Source: Marthasterias glacialis (taxonomy: Eukaryota; Echinodermata; Asteroidea; Forcipulatida; Asteriidae). Taken from it: a DNA stretch of 64,000 nucleotides. Location of the stretch: contig OU452223.1 of NCBI GenBank assembly GCA_911728455.2, positions 6,780,174-6,844,173 on the forward strand, given 5' to 3'. The stretch's first letter is position 1. Each line of letters starts with the position of its first letter. Both the position numbers and the translations under genes were made by a program. The notes below the pieces were generated by a model. It saw only the letters and a list, made by a program, of their open reading frames with translations. It had not been told where the DNA came from and did no database searches. Shown piece by piece: positions 58,018-64,000 of this stretch.

Positions 58018-59226
58018 ATTCATTGCCAACTCATCTTGAGGTTACAATGATATTACTACCAATTACTCTGACTGTACTTTTACTTGTGTCAATGTCACTT
58101 TCACCTTGGCGAGAACATGACTTTACTGAGAAAATCAACTCCAAAGAATGCCATGATACTGCTAGTGTATTAATATTATCTCTAGTGATGGTTCCTGACT
58201 ATAGAGATTCGGGGCTTGTGCTTGCTCTTCCTAATTCTAGTCGTCGTATATTATTCTATCAATGTTTCTATTATGGAGCACCATGGCTACTTTACACCAG
58301 CCACACGGCAACATTCTGTACCAGCCACGTGGCAACATGTCTGTTTTTCCGCCTATCTATGGAGACATAGAGCTGAATCTTGGACCTTCAACCTCCAATC
58401 CTATTTGCAATGAGTGCCATAAGCCTCGCAGAGACAACCAACTACAGGTTTGCTGTGATGTATGTGACACTTGGGTCCATAAAACATGTGCCAATTTTTC
58501 TCTAAGGGACTTTCGATTTCATGGAAACAATCTAACATATTGGATTTGCAAGTTTTGTGCTCTTCCTTACTTTTCAGACTCTTTTTTCATGAATACGGAG
58601 CCTATAAATTCCAGCGACAGCATCTCATCTGCCACTTCTGAACCTGATTCCAATCAACATAACAAGTTGTCTCTAATCAGCCGCAATTGTCGCAGTGTCA
58701 AGAATAAATGATCGGATTTGGACATGCTTTGTACAACTACAAACCCTGATATTGTTGCCTTGACAGAAACATGGCTGGACAATACTGTATTGGACTGTGA
58801 ACTTTTTGAAAATTTATATAATGACCGCCATTCACATGTGGTGTTCTGTTTACGAAAAAACATAAATTGTTCCCCTCACTCCTTTAAACAATTACTTGTG
58901 ATCATCGTAAAATTCTTATTGCTTGTTGTTATAGACATCCAGCCTCTGATATACCTTATCAACGTAATTCATTTTACTGAAAATCTGTATTTGATCTTGT
59001 GATATTTGTTGAAGATTTTGATCTTACTGTTTCCTGGGACTGGAATGAGAATTGCCCTATGGGTCTTAACAGTCAGAGTAAGGCTGGACTTTCTCAGCTT
59101 GTTAAAGATCCCACATGGGTCTTAACAGTCAGAGTGAGGCTGGACTTTCTCAGCTTGTTAATGATCCTGCAAGATATCACTCCCTTGGCGGTGATTTTAC
59201 AAGATTCATTTCTAGACAAAATTTAA
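58018..59226 (+). pseudogene. LINE 5' part: signal-like leader, 2A-like motif, PHD finger, endonuclease
   Basis: The 5' frame has a hydrophobic stretch MILLPITLTVLLLVSMSLS (58047-58103). After frame changes the segment YGDIELNLGPSTS (58358 on) is a 2A-like motif with Leu for the first Pro of NPGP. A PHD finger follows directly: CNECHKPRRDNQLQVCCDVC, DTWVHKTCANFS and WICKFC (58408-58560), with the C4-H-C3 pattern complete. Next comes the endonuclease start ISRNCRSVKNK, a stop, then LCTTTNPDIVALTETWLDNT and a SWDWNEN...GLNSQSKAGL block, whose last part is duplicated (59060-59160). The element then stops; the RT is absent. Confidence 0.85.
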
Positions 59227-59446
59227 TTCACGATGAGTCTATGATTTTGTTATCAAATATTTTATAACCACACCGGCATCACATCGAGGACATCACTAGT
59301 CCATTGTGATGCTTGAAAAAGGAGACAAAATTGTCCAATTATGTTGAATATCATTTTTATGAAAATAAAGATGATTCACAAAAATCAAGAATGATGTAAA
59401 GCAGCTTACCCTTAACCACCCGAGTAGAAATAGCAGTTCATCCTAC
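59227..59446. other. Intron edge
   Basis: Short stretch between LINE remnant and exon; no feature. Confidence 0.4.
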
Positions 59447-59650
59447 CTTTACTTGTAGATGAGTGAGTATCCTGTCCCATGTACTTAGTCCTGTCAGATC
59501 CTGTTTCTTGATCACTCATATCAGTAACAGACGTCTCAAAATCAGTGTAATCTTCCTCGTCAATTGCCAGCAGCATTTTGTTATTGCATTCAGGATTAGA
59601 TTCATCAAATGCCCCAGAATCAACAAAGAAATCTGTCCTTTCTTTTTGTA
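59447..59650 (-). CDS. Ankyrin-gene exon 1 of those seen: acidic region
   Basis: The donor GTAGGATG follows 59447. The acceptor is either ...GGTCAG before 59650 or ...CATAAAG before 59655, both preceded by TTACTCTCTCTCC. Exit phase 1 agrees with the next exon. It reads VQKERTDFFVDSGAFDESNP, then ECNNKMLLAIDEEDYTDFET, SVTDMSDQETGSDRTKYMGQ, DTHSSTSK. It is strongly acidic. The DSGAFD stretch resembles the beta-TrCP degron DSGxxS with Asp in place of the second Ser. Further upstream exons must exist, since there is no start codon context, but none was recognised up to 64000. Confidence 0.78.
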
Positions 59651-59655
59651 CTGAC

Positions 59656-61130
59656 CTTTATGGAATGGAGAGAGAGTAATTACAATCAATACACTTTTGA
59701 ATGATGTGTACAAGGATGCATATGAAGGAAAATGCAGTGAGGATTGGGTTTTAAAATTGAGCTGACAGAAGTTCAAAAAGAGCTTTCACTTTGCTGGATA
59801 TTGGAATGCTTATGCTTATTTGGTGACCCAGTCAGGGTCGCCAAAAAAACGCTCCTGGTGATCACCTGCCATATATCTAAGTAAGCACATGCAAACCTTT
59901 TTGACCAAGCACCAGACCTTTTCCAATTTCACAGACCTTGGATCTCACACACATTGACAGTTAGTATCAAAACAAATAAACCAGTGATGCTGTAGAAAAC
60001 TTCAAACCCTCCCAAATCCTTAAAAATCTTATTCAGGAAGTTGTCTAAGTTTGATCGATTTGGGACTGTAGGCACATTGCTTATCAACTGGGCTAGGCAA
60101 ACCAATCTTACCAATCAAACCAATCTTATCTATAAGTCCAAACATTTGGGTATTGAGTTACCACAGAGTGGAGGATTTTCAAGGAAACTGGGTCACTGTA
60201 GCCAAAGACTGTATGATGGGGTTAAAGTCAAACAGTTTCCCAGGACATCATCAGTAGCATCCGGCACCCAAAAAAACCCCAAAAACTGCAGGTTGTTTCT
60301 TTTTCATCTCGCTGTTTTCTGGTGTTCAATGGGTCTATCCTTACTTTTCTAAGAAATTCCACACAAGGATTTCTGTCTGGTAGTTATTTTATTCAACTAA
60401 CAAGCTGAGCATTCTGTGAGAAACTTCAAGTAATAACTGAATGACAAACAGACCAATTACCTGTCTATAAACAACTGTATAATGGTATTTTTGCACATGT
60501 CTTGTTTCAGAAGTTAGTCTGGAATTTGGCTTTATTTGTGGTAGAATTAGACTACATACATAGTTTGTGTGAATTCTCATGTACATACCCCTAGGCTATA
60601 GTGTTGTGGATGAATCATATTTTATAGATATAATACAAATCACATCAAGTGCGATGCATGGATTTTGATGGATGAGGATTCTGATGAGGAATTTATTGAC
60701 GAGAGTTATAAAGTCGAGGCTGGGAACAATCCTGAACGATGAACAGCTGATAATAACATGAACTAGATGAAAGTTTTCGTTTGGATGACGATAATTGAAA
60801 TAGCTACTTGATGTCAAAACCCATTAATAGAGCTTTATAATATATTTTATTGCAACTTTCAGTTCAGACAGGAAGCAGGTTCAAATCAGGTCATTAACAA
60901 AAATAACAAATATAAAGTACTTCATACATTAAACTTTACATGGTTCTAAAGATTTGAGATTTGAAATAGTGAACTTTGATTAAGTGTTATTTGAAAACTT
61001 CACTGCTAACTTCTCATCTGGAAATCGAGATTAAAGTATGTGGTAAGTTAAAACAAATTTTGAAGTTGCAACCGGTTTTCTACAAATGCCCATTAGCAAC
61101 AACAAAATATGAATTTCAAATTAGTTATTT
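59656..61130. other. Gene-free stretch upstream of the first visible exon
   Basis: No credible exon of the ankyrin gene was found on the minus strand. The frames at 60041-60352 and 60596-60817 lack motifs and splice context. Confidence 0.35.
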
Positions 61131-61320
61131 TGGATTTGAATCCGTTATTACGGATTTACAATCCGTTATAACAAATTCAGAATTCATTATTACGTATTTC
61201 CAATCTATCATTACGTATTCACAATCCATAATTACGGATTCGCAATCTGTTATTACAGATTCAGAATCAGTTATTATGGATTCACAATCCTTTCTTATGA
61301 ATTTGCAATCCATTGAGTGA
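61131..61320. repeat. 21-bp minisatellite, ~8-9 units
   Basis: Degenerate 21-bp units of the type CAATCCGTTATTACGGATT, partly palindromic, run from 61131 to about 61318. Because the period is a multiple of three and stop triplets are avoided, both strands stay open (SVITDSQ-like heptads on plus, CESVITD-like on minus). I see no evidence for expression. Confidence 0.85.
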
Positions 61321-61759
61321 TGCATGTCTTGTATAGATTGCCCAATGAAGTGCAAAATGCCAGTGATATGTACAGAAATCAATGGTATTTATCTTAATAT
61401 TGAGGGTTCAATATGATAACTTACGTTGTTACTAGCAAACTACAATGTTTAGAAAGCAGGCAAGCTCTCCAGCAAAACTAAGGTCTAGTTTAGTTTTGGC
61501 GGAAAAACCATACTGACATTGTGGAAGTTGCTTGTTTCCTTGAAAATTAAGTGACAAAGTCAGGCCGCTTCCATGGCTATTGATTGATACATTTGAAATG
61601 CATCCAAAATGTATGACACCCTTGAGGTTTGTTAGGTGAACAATTGACCCGTGTTAGTCTGCATCTTCATAGAAAAAGATGATGTGTTTAGTTTGACAAA
61701 GTGTTGCAAAAACATTAGCTGTCTAGTCTTATCAAACATTATTACTCCGTCACATTTGC
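61321..61759. other. Gene-free stretch
   Basis: Nothing recognised. Confidence 0.35.
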
Positions 61760-62972
61760 TCCCATCCTCTCTAATTTGGTCAATTTGAGTTTAGAGCAGG
61801 CACATGTTCCCTCCTCATTAAAAATCGCTTATGTTACTCCACTGTTGAAGAAACCTTCTTTGGACCCCAATTCCCTCCAAAATTATCGACCAGTTTCAAA
61901 CCTACCTTTTCCGTTCAAAACTTTTGAAAGGGTTGTATTTTCTCGTCTTTCGGAATATTTTCTTGCTAATGATTTGTTTGAGTCATACCTGTCACACCAC
62001 TCAAAGATTTTTTGTGTTAATGATTTCAGATCAGATGCTTTGCCTCGCACCTATGGTGTGCCGCGCGGCTCTGTGGGAGGGCCGATTCTTTTCTCCATTT
62101 TTTTGTTTGGCTTGTGACATGTTTTACGCAGATGACATTCAACTTATGATTTCCTTTAAGTCAAACCAATCTGCAGCAGAAAGAGCGGTTCATCGCCTTG
62201 AATCATGCATGATTGATAACTGGCTGCTTGCACATTCTTTGAAATTGAATTCTGACAAATGTGAATTCCTCATATTTGGTTCTAAAGTGCAGCTTAGTAA
62301 AATTGATATAAATTGCATTTCATTTTCTGGCTACACAATTAATTTTTGTCTAAGATCTGTCGCAATCTCGGTGTTATGTTCGATTCAAACATGACAATGT
62401 CTAATCAAATCTCTAATATCTGTTTTATTCGAAAACATTTGTCCAAGTCTGCCACAGAAAAAATAGTTCACGCCTTGATTTCCCCCCGTCTTGATTTTGG
62501 TAACGCCCTTCTATTCAAATTATCCCAGATTTTGCTGTTCAAGCTCCAGAAGCTTCAAAACGCTGCGGCTCGCATTGTCACTCTGTCCACCAAACGTACT
62601 CAATATTACCCCTGTTTCGCATTCACTACACTGGCTCCCTGTGAAAGATCGCATTATATTCAAGATTTTGTTGCTAACATTCCACTGCATTCATAGATCT
62701 GCCCACCAATACAATATTTCCTTAATTCAGCATTACACCCCAGCGAGATCTTTACACTTGTCTACTTCCGGTTCCCTTGTGATTCCTAAAGTTGCAAAAA
62801 CCTGGGGGGAGAGATCATTCGCTCATGTTCGTGCTACATTATGGAATAGCCTTCCTGAAGACATAAAAAGTGTGTTACTTCTGATTCATTTAAGAATCAT
62901 GTATTTTCTACATGCGCCTTGAGCACTCTACAGAGTGGATTTGGCGCTATACAAATTTCATTATTATCATTA
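61760..62972 (+). pseudogene. L2/CR1-type LINE RT and 3' end, internally deleted
   Basis: Starts SLEQAHVPSSLKIAYVTPLL and NYRPVSNLPFPFKTFERVVF, SRLSEYFLANDLFES. It then jumps over the AFDTVDH motif A region to SDALPRTYGVPRGSVGGPIL. The active site FYADDIQLM (62120) is in the next frame, followed by NSDKCEFLIFGSK, RNLGVMFDSNMTMSNQI, LQKLQNAAARIV, LHWLPVKDRIIFKIL and GERSFAHVRATLWNSLPEDI (to about 62870). The 3' end GGCGCTATACAAATTTC plus ATTATTATCATTA (62943-62971) is an L2 tail. It reads in at least four frames and lacks motif A, so it is inactive. It is too far from, and not continuous with, the 58-kb LINE 5' part to be the same copy with certainty. Confidence 0.9.
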
Positions 62973-63669
62973 CCTCATCGTGTAAATGACTGTAAATGTC
63001 TGCATTATAGAATCAACCTGGAAAGAGGGCCACTAACCAGTGGTAGATAATAGATTATGTTCAAAATACATAATTGAAAATAAACTTGCATGCATGTACA
63101 GATGAAAAGGAGAAATAGAGAATCGAGACAGAAGAAACCTAGGCCTCTGATTTTTTGAAATATTAAACTATAAATGCTCACATTTGGCTTAACGAGGTTT
63201 TGCATAGAAGGCTGTATTACAGACTAACCAAGCGTGGTGCCAAATTTGGCTGTGTGCACCTTAAAAAGAGACTATACATAACATGCCAACTAGTGCTCTT
63301 ACAGCCACACGGATAGTACTCACAGCTACTAATAGGTCTGTTCGATGTACAGTTAACATAAGTTGGTCAAATACGTACGTGCACTTTAATGTCCGGTTAC
63401 GACCGGAAGTAAAGGTCAAACTGGTATTATTTCAATGTAAAAGTTTGAGCAGGCGCACAGGTCTACAAACTGATAAAATTAAGGATTAAATTGTAAGTAG
63501 TTCTTGAGATATTAATTTTTATCAGTGAATCTCGGTGAATTGTTGTATAAGTTTTTGAAGACCTTCCTGATGATGTATAGATTGCAAAAATTCATTGTGT
63601 AGTTAAGGAGTTATGGTTTGAAATATCTAATCGTGATGACGTTGATTATTCAAGCGCCGTCTTCCTGTT
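62973..63669. other. Gene-free stretch with one CCGGAAGT motif
   Basis: TCCGGTTACGACCGGAAGTA at about 63393-63412, followed by AAGGTCAAAC, matches the dispersed module of 39.6-50 kb. No gene. Confidence 0.4.
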
Positions 63670-63675
63670 TAGGTT

Positions 63676-64000
63676 GAAGTATAACCTGAAGGTGGGACTT
63701 CTGGGCAGTCAATCTCTTTGTTGAATTTTGCCGTTGTTTTCGTCAAGGAAGCTGTAGGTCTTCTTGGCTGTAAGAATCTTGTACACTGTGGGTAGGCAGG
63801 TGATTGTCTACAGTTCTTGGGGTTCTGGGTCTCTTCAAATTCGGGGGCAAGTACATTTCTCCTTGTGTCAGCCATTCAGGGCATTTTTCTGAGTGTTTAA
63901 TTATGTCAATGTAGGCCCTCGTAACATCTGTGTGGGCAAGTTTTTGATCCAGAAACTAGTAATTCCATCTAATCCTGGAGCCTTCCAGTTATTAGGTGTT
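63676..64000 (-). pseudogene. R2-superclade (R4-like) RT fragment, runs off the window
   Basis: Minus strand from the window edge: NNWKAPGLDGITSFWIKNLP (63990-63930), then in shifted frames DVTRAYIDIIKHSEKCPEWL and TQG, then EETQNPKNCRQSPAYPQCT, a decayed version of the PKNYRPITCLPT block. The KAPGxDGxxxFWIK signature matches the element at 37.5 kb (NLKAPGPDHVHGYCLKNF) but is a distinct lineage. At least two frameshifts within 320 bases. Confidence 0.72.

Larger units (their letters stand above)
22389..59650 (-). other. Gene span: ankyrin-repeat protein with MIM1-like tail (5' end outside or unseen)
   Basis: Six exons on the minus strand join without breaking the frame: 59447-59650, 55061-55171, 48339-48500, 36715-36932, 31124-31245, 22389-22515. 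All inner junctions are GT-AG and intron phases run 1, 1, 1, 0, 2. The joined coding length is 944 bases, about 313 residues, missing the N-terminus. Order: acidic Ser/Thr-rich region, linker, ankyrin repeats, basic linker, MIM1-like C-terminus. Introns of about 4.3, 6.6, 11.4, 5.5 and 8.6 kb hold Penelope, DIRS, L2, Dong-like and Helitron-like copies on both strands. The matching phases across five introns are strong evidence for one real gene. Function is not known to me. An adaptor role linking an ankyrin ligand to MIT-domain proteins (VPS4/ESCRT-III machinery) is an inference from the tail. Confidence 0.8.

Noticed and set aside
22389-59650. Assignment of the ankyrin gene as I-kappa-B or as IST1
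   Set aside because: I-kappa-B proteins have about six ankyrin repeats and no MIM-like tail; IST1 has no ankyrin repeats. Only single features are shared.
60700-60780. CTGATGAGGAATTTATTGAC-type sequence near 60676 as a hammerhead start
   Set aside because: The required GAAA after a stem II is missing.

Overview
The window is nuclear DNA from an animal. It has spliced genes with GT-AG introns, long AT-rich intergenic and intronic stretches, and a dense, mostly decayed transposon load. That load includes L2/CR1-type LINEs, DIRS elements, Penelope-like elements, an R2-superclade (R4/Dong-like) LINE, hAT remnants, MITEs, Helitron-like ends and tRNA-derived SINEs. LINE open reading frames with a 2A-like motif and a PHD finger, beside DIRS and Penelope elements, fit a marine invertebrate, most likely a deuterostome such as an echinoderm or hemichordate. 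The species cannot be fixed from sequence alone.

Two host genes can be supported, both on the minus strand. The first (4121..5479) is a single-exon receptor-like gene: signal peptide, two Ig domains, a stalk of three 17-residue repeats, one membrane span, and a tail with an ITSM-type tyrosine motif and three Y-x-N motifs. The second is the 3' part of a gene longer than 37 kb (22389..59650 and probably beyond). Six exons join in a compatible frame and encode an acidic region, two to three ankyrin repeats and a C-terminus that closely matches the MIT-interacting motif (MIM1) of IST1/CHMP-type ESCRT proteins. Every intron of this gene is filled with transposon debris.

Layout. 1-4 kb: foldback elements and hairpins. 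4.1-5.5 kb: Ig receptor. 7-8.9 kb: LINE remnant, then a tRNA-Leu-derived SINE. 10.0-10.5 kb: an extremely palindromic element. 11.4-12.8 kb: T-rich repeat and a MITE. 14-21 kb: hAT, DIRS recombinase and LINE pseudogenes and a recent tandem duplication. 22.4 kb: last exon of the ankyrin gene. 23-31 kb: tRNA-like copies, a nearly complete L2 element (25.4-28.95 kb) directly abutting a DIRS element. 31.6-35.4 kb: three Penelope-like fragments. 37-39.6 kb: Dong-like element between TAA microsatellites. 39.6-50.3 kb: dispersed modules rich in CCGGAAGT, TGACGTCA and CTCF-like motifs, LINE pieces, and two 449-bp direct repeats around an ankyrin-gene exon. 51.8-54.6 kb: Helitron-like copies. 56-64 kb: an AGTACT-rich element, LINE 5' and 3' parts, a 21-bp minisatellite and the edge of a second R4-like element.

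The host genes do not form an obvious functional unit. The ankyrin gene would act at endosomes or the cytosol if the MIM-like tail is real; the Ig receptor would act at the cell surface. Nearly all other coding traces are broken transposon genes. Family assignments are from recognised motifs read by eye; no database search was run.
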